From NCBI RefSeq assembly GCF_014199615.1, contig NZ_JACHOB010000001.1, forward strand, positions 992,001 through 1,056,000: 64,000 nt of DNA. Reading direction: 5' to 3'. This DNA is from Parvularcula dongshanensis. Lineage in GTDB: Bacteria > Pseudomonadota > Alphaproteobacteria > Caulobacterales > Parvularculaceae. Position numbers and translations under genes: made by a program. Of this stretch, positions 18,833-30,055 are shown one piece after another (position 1 is the stretch's first letter; each line of letters opens with the position of its first letter). The notes under the pieces were generated by a model. That model was not told the origin of the DNA. It ran no database searches and saw nothing but the letters and a program-made list of their open reading frames with translations.

Positions 18833-19879
18833 CTAAAGATCAAGAAACTCGGCGTGCAAATCCACCGTTCCGCGTTCGCCGACCGCGTCCCAGTTCGCGT
18901 CGAGCCAAGACTCCGCCGCCCGCCGTCCCCGGTCGCGCAAGTCGCATAGGAACCCCCAGCTCGTGTCGTACTTGGAGGCGAGGCTCAGATCCTTCAGCGT
19001 CTTGTCGGCGCGGATTGCGTGGAACTTGATGTCGGACAGCTCGGCCGCGTGCGTCTGCGTCACCCACTTGTCCCGCAGGAGCTTCTGCACGAACGCGACG
19101 GCGCGCATCTCCTTCAGGAGGGCCGAGTTGAAGGTGATCTCGTTGATGCGGTTGTCGATCTGCGCTGCGGTCATCGGGACCTCGTCGCGCTCGATCGGGT
19201 TGATGTGCACGACGAGGAGGTCCTCGACGTCCGTCTCGTAGAAGAGCGGCCACAAGGACGGGTTGCCCATGTAGCCGCCGTCCCAATAGGCCTCGCCGCC
19301 GATCTCGACGGCCTGGAACAGCTGCGGCAGGCAGGCCGACGCCATCACCGCGTCGAGCGTCACTTCCTCCTTGCGGAAGACGCGGACCTTCCCGCTACGG
19401 ACGTTCGTGGCGCTGATGAAGAGCTTGATGTCGCCCTCGCGGTGGATGACGTCGAAGTCGACGGCCTCCTCGAGGACGACCCGAAGCGGATTGTAGTTGA
19501 CGGGATTGAACTGGTACGGACTGAGCGACAGCGCCGCGAGTTCCATCACCGCGAAGGAGATCATCTGCTCCGCGTCGGCGAGGCCGGGGACGAGGCTGCG
19601 CCAGGGCTCGGGCACGTCCGGGACGCCCATCAGGCCCTTCATCTCGGAGACCTTGCGCCAGAACCCTTCGAGCGCCTCGCGTGCGCCCTCGTCCCCGCCC
19701 TTCGCGTGCCCATAGGCGATGACGGCGGCGTTCATCGCCCCGGCCGAGGTCGCGGTGATGGCGTTCAGCGTGACCCTTCGGCTCTCGAGCAGGCGGTCGG
19801 CGACGCCCCAGGCGTAGGCGCCGTGCGCGCCGCCGCCCTGGAGCGCGAGGTTGAGGCCCTTGCGAGGGGCTTCGCTCAT
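18833..19879 (-). CDS. Patatin-like phospholipase
   Basis: 348 residues with a Ser-Asp dyad fold: oxyanion motif LQGGGAHGAYAWGV, nucleophile in ATSAGAMNA (ATSAG instead of GxSxG) and Asp in YWDGGYMGNPSL. The ATG at 19879 overlaps the stop of the 3-hydroxybutyrate dehydrogenase gene (ATGA); the longer frame to 19924 is not needed. Coupling to that gene suggests a role in lipid or polyhydroxybutyrate turnover, but this is inference. Confidence 0.9.
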   Translation of the reverse strand: MSEAPRKGLNLALQGGGAHGAYAWGVADRLLESRRVTLNAITATSAGAMNAAVIAYGHAKGGDEGAREALEGFWRKVSEMKGLMGVPDVPEPWRSLVPGLADAEQMISFAVMELAALSLSPYQFNPVNYNPLRVVLEEAVDFDVIHREGDIKLFISATNVRSGKVRVFRKEEVTLDAVMASACLPQLFQAVEIGGEAYWDGGYMGNPSLWPLFYETDVEDLLVVHINPIERDEVPMTAAQIDNRINEITFNSALLKEMRAVAFVQKLLRDKWVTQTHAAELSDIKFHAIRADKTLKDLSLASKYDTSWGFLCDLRDRGRRAAESWLDANWDAVGERGTVDLHAEFLDL

Positions 19880-20667
19880 TGCGCCGTCCAGCCCCCGTCG
19901 ATGACGTAGGAGCTGCCCGTGCACGACGCCCCCGCGTCCGAGCAGAGGTAGAGGAGCATGCCGTTGAGCTGCTCGTAGGTGACGAACTCCTTGGTCGGTT
20001 GCGCCTTGAGCATGACTTCGGACTTCACCTCTTCCTCGGTCATGCCGCGCGCCTTCGCCGTGTCCGCGACCTGGTTCTCGACCAGCGGCGTCAGCGTGTA
20101 GCCAGGGCAGATCGAGTTCACGGTGATGCCCTGCTCGGCGACCTCGAGCGCGACCGCCTTGGAGAACCCCAGGACCGCGTGCTTGGTCGCGACGTAAGGC
20201 GCCTTGAAGGGGGAGGCGACGAGGCCGTGGGCGGAGGCCGTGTTGACGATCCGGCCCCAGCGGCGCTTCTTCATGCCGGGCAGGACGGCCTTGGTCGCGT
20301 GGAAGACGGCCGAGAGGTTGAGCGCGACGAGGCGGTCCCAGGTCGCCTCGTCATACTCGTCGATCGGCGCGACCTTCTGCATGCCGGCATTGTTGACGAG
20401 GATGTCGATCTTGCCGTGCGCGGCCTCGGCATCCGCGATCAGGCGTCGGATCTCGGCCTGATCCATGAGGTTCGCGCCGTCGAAGCGGACGGTGACGCCG
20501 TAGGTGTCTTCGAGGCGCTTGCGCTCCTTCTCGATCTCCGCCTCCTCGCCGAGGCCGTTGAGGGTCAAGGCGACCCCCATCTTGGCCAGGGCCTCGGCCA
20601 TGTGCAGCCCGATGCCGGAGGTGGAGCCGGTGACGACCGCGCTGCGGCCCTTCAGGTCTTCGAACAT
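19876..20667 (-). CDS. bdhA: 3-hydroxybutyrate dehydrogenase (SDR family)
   Basis: Converts 3-hydroxybutyrate to acetoacetate with NAD+. 263 residues with TGSTSGIGLHMAEALA (cofactor), NNAGMQ, catalytic Ser in NTASAHG and YVATK, plus the family-typical SICPGYTLTPLVENQ and CTGSSYVIDGGWTAQ ending. First gene of a coupled pair with the patatin. Confidence 0.93.
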   Translation of the reverse strand: MFEDLKGRSAVVTGSTSGIGLHMAEALAKMGVALTLNGLGEEAEIEKERKRLEDTYGVTVRFDGANLMDQAEIRRLIADAEAAHGKIDILVNNAGMQKVAPIDEYDEATWDRLVALNLSAVFHATKAVLPGMKKRRWGRIVNTASAHGLVASPFKAPYVATKHAVLGFSKAVALEVAEQGITVNSICPGYTLTPLVENQVADTAKARGMTEEEVKSEVMLKAQPTKEFVTYEQLNGMLLYLCSDAGASCTGSSYVIDGGWTAQ

Positions 20668-20839
20668 GAGGTGCTCCTCGCGTGAGTTCTTCGCTGGCGC
20701 GGTAACACGCGTTGTGCGCCGCCGTACCCATTCTTGGCAGCGTCGAGAGCCGCTCCCGCGAAAGCGCCGCGGAGGCGGGTTTGACGCTTGACCCCCGCCG
20801 CCCGGCCTCCTATCAGGCGGCCTCGCACTTCGGTGCGAC

Positions 20840-20916
20840 GCGGGTGTAGCTCAGTTGGTTAGAGTGCCGGCCTGTCACGCCGGAGGTCGCGGGTTCGAGC
20901 CCCGTCACTCGCGCCA
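20840..20916 (+). tRNA. tRNA-Asp (GTC)
   Basis: Full cloverleaf: acceptor GCGGGTG/CACTCGC (one G-T pair), D arm GCTC/GAGT, anticodon stem CCGGC/GCCGG around CTGTCAC (anticodon GTC), T arm GCGGG TTCGAGC CCCGT, discriminator G and encoded CCA. 77 bases including CCA. Confidence 0.98.
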
Positions 20917-20940
20917 TCCCTTTCATGGGATGGCCTTTCC
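20914..20940 (+). terminator. Terminator of tRNA-Asp
   Basis: Perfect 7-bp stem CCATCCC, loop TTTCAT, GGGATGG, followed by CCTTTCC. The left arm begins in the CCA end of the tRNA. The T-tract is weak. The MFS start follows 22 bases later. Confidence 0.6.
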
Positions 20941-20961
20941 CCCCGTCACCGAGAGTCCGCG

Positions 20962-22191
20962 ATGCGGCTGGTTATGTCCCTCTGGCCGCTTCTGCTGTCG
21001 GGCGGCCTCCTGCTCGGCTGCAACGGCCTTCAAAGCACGCTGCTCGCCGTTCGCGGCGGGATCGAGGGGTTCCCGGTCACGGTGATCGGGATGTTCCTCT
21101 CGGCCTATTATGTCGGGCTGGTCCTGGGCTGCCGGTTCGCGCCCGCCTTCGTGCGCGACGTGGGGCACGTGCGGTCCTTCACCGCCTTCGCGTCGATCGC
21201 CTCGGCCGCGACCTTGGCCCATGCCATCGTCGTCGAGCCGGTCTTCTGGCTGGCGCTTCGTGTGCTGACGGGATTCTCCTTCGCCGCGATGCAGATGGTA
21301 CTCGAAGCCTGGCTGAACGAGCGCTCGACCAACGCGACGCGGGGGCGGGTGCTGTCCGCCTACCGCATCACGGACTTCAGCTTCGTCACGGCGATGCAGG
21401 CCTCGCTGACGCTGTTCGATCCGCAGAGCTTCGTCGTGTTCTCTCTTCTGTCCGTCGCGATCTCGCTGGCCCTCGTGCCCGTGGCGCTGACCCGGGTCGA
21501 GGCGCCGCCGCCGCCCGTCTCCACGCGTCTGCACCTTGGACGGCTCTGGCGCGTCTCCCCCGTGGCCTTCGCGGGCGCGGCCATGGTCGGGCTCGCCGCG
21601 TCGTCCTACTGGTCGATGGGACCGGTCTTCGTGCGCAGCCTCGGCTACGCCGGAACGGCAGCGGGCCCCTTCGTCGCCTCCATCATCCTTGGCGGCGCGC
21701 TGGCGCAGTGGCCCGTCGGCTGGCTCTCGGACCGGTTCGACCGGCGGGCCGTCCTGATGAGCTGCGCCGTGGGCGCGGCGGGGGCGGCCGTCTGCCTGCC
21801 GCTCGCGGGGACCGTCTCCTTCCATGCGCTGCTCGGGGCGGGCGCGGTCTTCGGCGTCTTCGCCATGCCGTGCTTCGGCCTGACGGTCGCCCATGCGAAC
21901 GATCATGCGGATCCGGGCGAGGCGCTGTCGGTGAACGGGGGCCTCTTGCTGCTCTACGGCGTCGCCGCCATCGCGGGCGCTTCCGTCGCGCCTCAGGCGA
22001 TGCGCCTTCTGGGGCCCGCGGGCCTCTTCTGGTGGGTGGCGAGCGTCTACGTGGTGCTGGTCTTCTTCTGTGCCGTCAGGATGACCCGCCGGACGGCCCC
22101 CGCCGCCACGGCGCCCTACGTCCCGGTTCCGCGCACGACGCCCACGGCCTTCGCCCTCGACCCGCGCGTGCCGGATCAGTCGCCGAGGTAG
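20962..22191 (+). CDS. MFS transporter
   Basis: 409 residues with about 12 hydrophobic segments. The loop 2-3 region reads YYVGLVLGCRFAPAFVRDVGHVR and the later one WLSDRFDRRAVLM, both typical of MFS. It belongs to the general sugar/drug type and resembles the YcaD group; substrate unknown. It lies just after the tRNA, so it needs its own promoter or read-through. An ATG at 20974 is an alternative start. Confidence 0.88.
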   Translation: MRLVMSLWPLLLSGGLLLGCNGLQSTLLAVRGGIEGFPVTVIGMFLSAYYVGLVLGCRFAPAFVRDVGHVRSFTAFASIASAATLAHAIVVEPVFWLALRVLTGFSFAAMQMVLEAWLNERSTNATRGRVLSAYRITDFSFVTAMQASLTLFDPQSFVVFSLLSVAISLALVPVALTRVEAPPPPVSTRLHLGRLWRVSPVAFAGAAMVGLAASSYWSMGPVFVRSLGYAGTAAGPFVASIILGGALAQWPVGWLSDRFDRRAVLMSCAVGAAGAAVCLPLAGTVSFHALLGAGAVFGVFAMPCFGLTVAHANDHADPGEALSVNGGLLLLYGVAAIAGASVAPQAMRLLGPAGLFWWVASVYVVLVFFCAVRMTRRTAPAATAPYVPVPRTTPTAFALDPRVPDQSPR

Positions 22192-22598
22192 TGAAGCGAC
22201 AAGCGCCGCTCGTGCGGCCTCGCGCGGTGCTCGATCAGGTAGACGCCCTGCCAGGTGCCGAGGTGCATCCGCCCCCCGCGCACCGGCACGGAGAGCGTCG
22301 CCGAGGTCAGCATGGTGCGGATGTGCGCGGGCATGTCGTCCGGGCCTTCCGCATCGTGGACGTACCGTCCGTCCTGTGGCGCGAAGCGGTGAAGCGCCGT
22401 CTTCAGGTCGGTCAGCACGTCGGGATCGGCGTTCTCCTGGATCGTCAGCGAGGCCGAGGTGTGACGGCAGAGGATAGTCAGGAGGCCGTTTTGGGCGCCC
22501 TGACCCTGCAGCCAGGACGCGACCTGCCGCGTCACGTCGAAGAAGCCTTCGCCGCGCGTCGAGACCTCGAGGTCGCCAAGGGCCTGACGCAGGCTCAC
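22176..22598 (-). CDS. YjbQ family protein (UPF0047)
   Basis: 140 residues. Conserved core: EVSTRGEGFFDVTRQVASWL, LLTILCRHTSASLTIQENAD, RYVHDAEGPDDMPAHIRTML and WQGVYLIEHR. The family is linked to thiamin phosphate synthase-like activity, but its physiological role is not settled. GTG start at 22598 overlaps the DUF1801 stop. It converges on the MFS gene with a 16-base 3' overlap. Confidence 0.92.
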   Translation of the reverse strand: MSLRQALGDLEVSTRGEGFFDVTRQVASWLQGQGAQNGLLTILCRHTSASLTIQENADPDVLTDLKTALHRFAPQDGRYVHDAEGPDDMPAHIRTMLTSATLSVPVRGGRMHLGTWQGVYLIEHRARPHERRLSLHYLGD

Positions 22599-23011
22599 GC
22601 TTCGGCCCTCATGCGCTGCGTACAGGTTCTTACGAGGCGCCGGAGGGCGGCCTCGTCGACCTTGGCGAGGCGGCCGACATAGACGCAGCTCGCCCCCGTC
22701 TTGACCGGGCCGAGCGCGGCGATCTCTTTCTCGTAAGCGCCGTAGCCGGGCATGAAGTAGAGCGACATCTTCGCCTTTCTCGGACTGAATCCGCACCAGA
22801 ACCAATCGCCTTCGCGGCCGGTCTCGTAGCGGTAGCGATAGCGGCCGTAGCCGACGATCGACGAGCCCCACATCAAGGGGAACTCGCCGGTCTCCTCGGA
22901 GAACAGGGCTTTGAGGGCGAGACCGTCCTCGCGGCGGCCGGCCGGCTCGACCCCCGACAGGAAGTCGTCCACCGAAGCGCCGGTCGGAACGGTCGCGTTG
23001 CCCTCCGCCAA
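22595..23011 (-). CDS. DUF1801 domain protein
   Basis: 138 residues with WGSSIVGYGRYRYRYETGRE, FCGFSPRK-like WFWCGFSPRKAKMSLYF and CVYVGRLAKVDEAALRRLVR, the usual DUF1801/YdhG-type pattern. Function unknown. The TTG start at 23011 abuts the sodC stop (TAGTTG); a downstream GTG (about residue 14) is possible. Coupled to yjbQ. Confidence 0.85.
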   Translation of the reverse strand: MAEGNATVPTGASVDDFLSGVEPAGRREDGLALKALFSEETGEFPLMWGSSIVGYGRYRYRYETGREGDWFWCGFSPRKAKMSLYFMPGYGAYEKEIAALGPVKTGASCVYVGRLAKVDEAALRRLVRTCTQRMRAEA

Positions 23012-23674
23012 CTACATGCCGCCGCCCGTGGCCCCGACCGCCGCGCAGGCGACCCGCCCGCCCGCGCCGCCGATGGGCTGGGTCATGTGATCGTCCTCGT
23101 TCTCGTGTACGAGGACCGCGAAGCCGTCCTGGTCGTTCAACTCGGTGAGCGTCGCCTTGTCCGTGAAGAACTCGCCCCGGCCCGTGCCGTCGGCGTGCAC
23201 GTAGAGGTTCGGCAGGTCCGCGGCCTCGTAGCCTGCCTCGTTGAGAAGGCCGTGCTCGTTACCGCCCGGATTGACGTGGCTGCCCGACGCCTTGAACCCG
23301 GCGTCGTAGTCTGAGCAGTCGCCCACCTGGTGCAGGTGGATGGCGTGGTAGCCTTCGGACAAACCGCTCAGGCTCACGCGCATGAGGACACCGTTCGGCC
23401 CGTCCGTCGCTTCGACCGTGCCGATCTCGTCGCCCTGGCTGCCCATGAACCGCGCGGTCGCGTCCGACCCTGCGCCGGGCGCCGGGAACTCGGTCGCCTC
23501 GTCGTTCGCCTGCGCGGTCCGCTCGGTCTGCGCCGTCTGGTTCATCATCGGCTTCGCCTGACTCGGCGGCACCGACTCGGCCTGTTGCGCCTGCGCCTCC
23601 GCGGGCGCTTCGCTGCAGGCCATGGCAAGGCCAAGAACGCTAGTGAGAACAGCGGCTTGTGTCGTTCGCTTCAT
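23012..23674 (-). CDS. sodC: Cu/Zn superoxide dismutase, lipoprotein
   Basis: Dismutates superoxide in the periplasm. 220 residues: lipobox LAMAC (Cys20), a Gln/Ala/Glu linker of about 50 residues, then the SOD domain with HAIHLHQVGDCSD, GSHVNPGGNEHG, LYVHADGTGRGEFF and FAVLVHENEDDHMTQP, which supply the copper and zinc ligands and the disulfide Cys. ATG at 23674 gives the lipoprotein signal. Divergent from gyrA across 84 bases. Confidence 0.95.
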   Translation of the reverse strand: MKRTTQAAVLTSVLGLAMACSEAPAEAQAQQAESVPPSQAKPMMNQTAQTERTAQANDEATEFPAPGAGSDATARFMGSQGDEIGTVEATDGPNGVLMRVSLSGLSEGYHAIHLHQVGDCSDYDAGFKASGSHVNPGGNEHGLLNEAGYEAADLPNLYVHADGTGRGEFFTDKATLTELNDQDGFAVLVHENEDDHMTQPIGGAGGRVACAAVGATGGGM

Positions 23675-23758
23675 CGTACTTCCTTCCCTCTCGCCCTGGC
23701 CATTCCGGCAGCGAAATGCTAGAGCGTTCACGACTCAGAGACACCACTTAGGACGACC

Positions 23759-26563
<2,805 letters not shown>

Positions 26564-26585
26564 GGCGCCTGCCCTAACGGCGAAG

Positions 26586-26656
26586 GCCTGCGGTGCTCGG
26601 CGCTCACGCCGCCAGCATCGCGGGCCCCTGCACCGTGCTCGGGGTGTCCCGCAGGC
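26586..26656. repeat. Inverted repeat between gyrA and the DUF4174 gene
   Basis: GCCTGCGG at 26586-26593 is complementary to CCGCAGGC at 26649-26656, enclosing 55 bases rich in GC with GTGCTCGG occurring twice. Possible structured 3' end of gyrA mRNA; it is not a standard terminator. Confidence 0.35.
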
Positions 26657-26679
26657 TTGGGCGCTTTAGCTCCTAGACG

Positions 26680-27042
26680 ATGATACCGACCATCCTCGCC
26701 CTCTTTCCGATCTTCGCGGCCGCCGAGGTCGAGCCCGACCTCGAGCAGTTCCGTTGGTCCGCCCGCCCTGTGCTCGTCTTCGCCGGGGACGAAGGCGAGG
26801 CGGATCGTCAGCGCGACGTCTTCGAGGCGGACGGGGAGGCGTTGACGGAACGCGACGTCGTCGTGATCGTCGGCGACGCCGGGACGGGCCTCGCCAGCCG
26901 CTACCGCCCCGACGGCTTCACCGTGATCCTCGTCGGCAAGGACGGCGGCGAGAAGCTTCGAACGCATGACGTCCTGACGATCGAACGTCTTTGCGAGACC
27001 ATCGACGCGATGCCGATGCGCGCGAGCGAGATGCGCGAGTAG
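26680..27042 (+). CDS. DUF4174 family exported protein
   Basis: 120 residues with a short signal (MIPTILALFPIFAAA). The body resembles a thioredoxin-like fold: LEQFRWSARPVLVFAGDE, ERDVVVIVGD and FTVILVGKDGGEKLR, the DUF4174 pattern. It has no Cys pair, so it is not a redox enzyme. Function unknown. Confidence 0.85.
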   Translation: MIPTILALFPIFAAAEVEPDLEQFRWSARPVLVFAGDEGEADRQRDVFEADGEALTERDVVVIVGDAGTGLASRYRPDGFTVILVGKDGGEKLRTHDVLTIERLCETIDAMPMRASEMRE

Positions 27043-27098
27043 CGAGGGCGTCGTGCCTCTTCGCGCGAGCGGCCTAGGTCCCTTGCGGAGGAGAGCGC

Positions 27099-27806
27099 AT
27101 GAAACCCATCACCGCCACCCTGACGATCTACGCCGCAATCCTGACCTGCGCCTTCGCGCTTCTTCTGTCGCGAACGGAAGCGCAGAACGGGACCGAACGC
27201 ATCGCCCACCTCGTCGTCGAGCGTCTGGACGTCGTCGAACCGGACGGCACGCCGCGCCTCATCCTCTACGCCAAGGCGCGAGATCCTCAGATCATCGTTC
27301 GTGGACAGGCCTATCGGCATCCCTCCCGCACGCAGTCGGGCATGCTCTTCTACAATGACGAGGGCACCGAGGTCGGCGGGCTGGTCGTGGCCGGACGGAC
27401 GCGGGAGGACGGCACGACCGAGACCGGGGGCTCTTTGACCTTCGACGCCTACGAACAGGACCAGATCGTCCAGCTGATCGGCTATGAGGAGGACGGCTCG
27501 GGCGTCGCCGGCCTCTTCGTCACGGATCGCCCTGCCGAGGCCATGGACTTCGAAGGCTTCGACGCGCTCGCCCGCGCCGAGACCGACGAGGCGCGCGAGG
27601 CCGTCCTTGCCCGCTTGGCGAAGGAGGAGCAGGGGGCCTCCCGCGCCTTCTTCGGCCGGGACCGGGACGACGAGGCGGCGGTCGCCCTTCGCGACGCGCA
27701 AGGGCGGACGCGCCTGCGCCTCTCGGTCACGCCGGAGGGCGAGGCGGCGATCGCCTTCTTGAACGAGGACGGCGAGGTCGTCCGCCGCGTCACCGGCGCG
27801 GAGTAG
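27099..27806 (+). CDS. Exported hypothetical protein
   Basis: 235 residues. One N-terminal hydrophobic segment (IYAAILTCAFALLLS) may be an anchor. The rest is beta-rich and acidic, with repeated short hairpins of the type EPDGTPRLILYAK, DAQGRTRLRLSVT and NEDGEVVRRV. No family recognised with confidence. GGAGGAGAG precedes the ATG. Confidence 0.75.
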   Translation: MKPITATLTIYAAILTCAFALLLSRTEAQNGTERIAHLVVERLDVVEPDGTPRLILYAKARDPQIIVRGQAYRHPSRTQSGMLFYNDEGTEVGGLVVAGRTREDGTTETGGSLTFDAYEQDQIVQLIGYEEDGSGVAGLFVTDRPAEAMDFEGFDALARAETDEAREAVLARLAKEEQGASRAFFGRDRDDEAAVALRDAQGRTRLRLSVTPEGEAAIAFLNEDGEVVRRVTGAE

Positions 27807-27941
27807 GGCGTTCGCTAAGCCGACGCTCGTCAAGGCGGCGCCTTCGGACGGTTGGATGGGATAAGGCGCCCGGAGGCTACTCCGCGGCGCCGACCCTTCG
27901 GGTTCGATCGACAGTGCAGGTCTTCGCCGTAAGGCGCGGGC

Positions 27942-28793
27942 TCACTCGAATAGCGGCACGTAGGCTTCGGGCATCGCATCGATCGGCATGACCTCAATGC
28001 GCCGGAAGAAGACCTCGGCCGCCTCGCTCTGTATCTGGAGCCGGCCCGAGGTCAGCGGCCGGACCTCGCCGTCCTCTGCGGTGTAGCGCGAACCCTTCAG
28101 CACCATGACCGGCTCGCCGTTGACGACATGTACGGCACGGTCCCCGAAAACGATCAACTCGATCTGCGTCCACTCGCCCGTCGGGCTCTCCGCGTCGTGC
28201 GAGCGCATGGCGAAGTTGCCCGCGGCCGAACCCTCGGCGATCTCGACCCAACCATGGCGCATGCTCGCGACCGGCGACATCACGCCCTCGCGGGGCAAGC
28301 CGCGCAGGTCGAACGCGCTGCCCGCCTGAGTCCAGTAGTCCCCGACATGCCCTTCCATGATCTGGAACTCCTGGCTGCGCATCCAAGTACGCCAATAGTC
28401 CGCGCCGGGCTCGCCGACCGAGTGGTAGAGAAGGCCCGTGTCCTTGAGGAGCGCCTCGCGCGGCGGCCAGACCACCTCGCCCCAACGCACCTGCATCCGC
28501 AGCCTGTAGTTCTCGAAGACCTCGTCCGTGAACGCCATGCCGTAGACTTCGCCGGAGACGTGCAGCACGGACTCGCCGTTCACCGTCTCGACGACGAAGA
28601 CGTCCTGGTCCGGCGGGTTCAGGCCGACGGGTTCGATCGGCGTGCCGTCGGCGTTCCGCGGCACGCTGCCGTCGTAGTCGGATCCATGGCGGTAGCTGAG
28701 GTAGACGTTCCAGTCGGCGAGGTCTTCGCTCAGGAGCGGGCGCCAGCCGGGCTGGGCGGCGAGGAGGACGAGGGCGGTGATCATCGGTGTCAT
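27942..28793 (-). CDS. DUF1080 protein (3-keto-disaccharide hydrolase-like)
   Basis: 283 residues, exported (MTPMITALVLLAAQPG). A concanavalin-like beta sandwich with LLSEDLADWNVYLSYR, FENYRLRMQVRWGE, TGLLYHSVGEP and SQEFQIMEGHVGDYW, which is the DUF1080/GH-like pattern. It probably binds or cleaves a carbohydrate. No sugar operon is adjacent. Confidence 0.88.
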   Translation of the reverse strand: MTPMITALVLLAAQPGWRPLLSEDLADWNVYLSYRHGSDYDGSVPRNADGTPIEPVGLNPPDQDVFVVETVNGESVLHVSGEVYGMAFTDEVFENYRLRMQVRWGEVVWPPREALLKDTGLLYHSVGEPGADYWRTWMRSQEFQIMEGHVGDYWTQAGSAFDLRGLPREGVMSPVASMRHGWVEIAEGSAAGNFAMRSHDAESPTGEWTQIELIVFGDRAVHVVNGEPVMVLKGSRYTAEDGEVRPLTSGRLQIQSEAAEVFFRRIEVMPIDAMPEAYVPLFE

Positions 28794-28926
28794 CGCACGG
28801 ACCTAGCGCAGCCCGCCTCCGCTGGCGCGCCGCTATCGCAGCGAGGGCCTCGCGGGGCGAGGCAACCTGGCGGCGGCGCCACTAAGGGTGTGACGCCGTC
28901 GCGACTCAGCGGCTAAGGATGCCGTC

Positions 28927-29427
28927 ATGACACAGCTTACCGGCCTCTACCCCGGCACGTTCGACCCGATCACGCTCGGCCACATCGACATCCTTCGGCG
29001 GGCGGTGAAGCTCGTGGACAGGCTCATCGTCGGCGTGGCGGTGAACACGGGCAAGGATCCGATGTTCACGCTGGACGAACGGGCCGCTTTGGTCCGCGAG
29101 GCGCTGGAGGGGATCGACGCGGACGCCCGCGCGCAGGTCACGGTCATGCCCTTCGAGGGGCTGCTTATGCACTTCGCCGAGGCGAACGGCGTCGACGTCA
29201 TCGTGCGCGGTCTGCGGGCGGTCTCCGACTTCGAGTACGAGTTCCAGATGGTCGGCATGAACTCCTTCTTGAACGAGGAGATCGAGACGGTCTTCCTGAT
29301 GGCCGATGCGCGCTACCAGGCGATCGCCTCGCGCTTGGTCAAGGAGATCGCACGGCTCGGAGGCGACGTATCGGCCTTCGTTCCGCCGGTGGTCGAGAAG
29401 CGCTTGCTGGAGAAGGCCCGAGGCTGA
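28927..29427 (+). CDS. coaD: Phosphopantetheine adenylyltransferase
   Basis: Penultimate step of CoA synthesis (4'-phosphopantetheine + ATP to dephospho-CoA). 166 residues with the nucleotidyltransferase motif GTFDPITLGHIDIL, VIVRGLRAVSDFEYE, DARYQAIASRLVKEIARLGG. Standard length. Converges on the receiver gene with a 5-base gap. Confidence 0.97.
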   Translation: MTQLTGLYPGTFDPITLGHIDILRRAVKLVDRLIVGVAVNTGKDPMFTLDERAALVREALEGIDADARAQVTVMPFEGLLMHFAEANGVDVIVRGLRAVSDFEYEFQMVGMNSFLNEEIETVFLMADARYQAIASRLVKEIARLGGDVSAFVPPVVEKRLLEKARG

Positions 29428-29432
29428 CGCGC

Positions 29433-29858
29433 TCAGGCGTCGTGACCGAGAAGCCCGGTCATGGTTACGATCAGCGTCTCGTCCGTGTTCGGCTTGCAGA
29501 CGACCGGAGCGTCCGTGGACCAGGGTTCGAGGTCGCAGGCGTCGTGGCTGGTGAAGAAGGCGAAGGGAACGGAGAGGTCGGTCAGGCGCTTGGCGATGGG
29601 ACGGCTGTTGCCGGTCGCGAGCTCGTAGTCGAGGACGGCGAGGTCGGGAGATTCCTGCGCGAGCGCGCCGAGCGCCTCGTCGACGAAGGGGTAGGGGCCC
29701 ATCACCGTGGCGCCGGCCTCTTCCAACATCATCGAGAGGTGCATGGACAGGATCACGTTGTCCTCGGCGACGAGCACCCGTTTGCCTCTCAGGGTGGTGT
29801 CGGCGTTTCCGGTCAGTTCAAGATCGTTCGCGACGCGGCGCGCCTGGCCTTCGGTCAT
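29433..29858 (-). CDS. Stand-alone response-regulator receiver protein
   Basis: 141 residues, one REC domain and no output domain. Acidic pocket in VLVAEDN, phosphoacceptor Asp in LAVLDYELA, and the conserved Lys in VVCKPNTD. Such single-domain receivers often carry phosphoryl groups between proteins or act with HWE-type kinases. No kinase is adjacent; the nearest is the hybrid kinase at 34221. Confidence 0.92.
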   Translation of the reverse strand: MTEGQARRVANDLELTGNADTTLRGKRVLVAEDNVILSMHLSMMLEEAGATVMGPYPFVDEALGALAQESPDLAVLDYELATGNSRPIAKRLTDLSVPFAFFTSHDACDLEPWSTDAPVVCKPNTDETLIVTMTGLLGHDA

Positions 29859-30055
29859 GTTCTGATCCTGCCGGGGAGCGGCTCATACCACCGGCTTCAT
29901 CCTTCTTTAACCGAAGCCAACCTGCGGGTGGCCCTACAGCGCCGTGAAGCACGGGATCGTCATCGAACCGTCTTGCGGAGCGTTCAGGCTGCGCGCGGTG
30001 GCGCGCTCGAGATCCTGCGGTTACAACGCCGCTTCACGGGACGGACGGGCACGCA

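Noticed and set aside
20840-20962. Integrated element at tRNA-Asp
   Set aside because: No integrase, no second copy of the tRNA 3' end was noticed and normal housekeeping genes lie on both sides.
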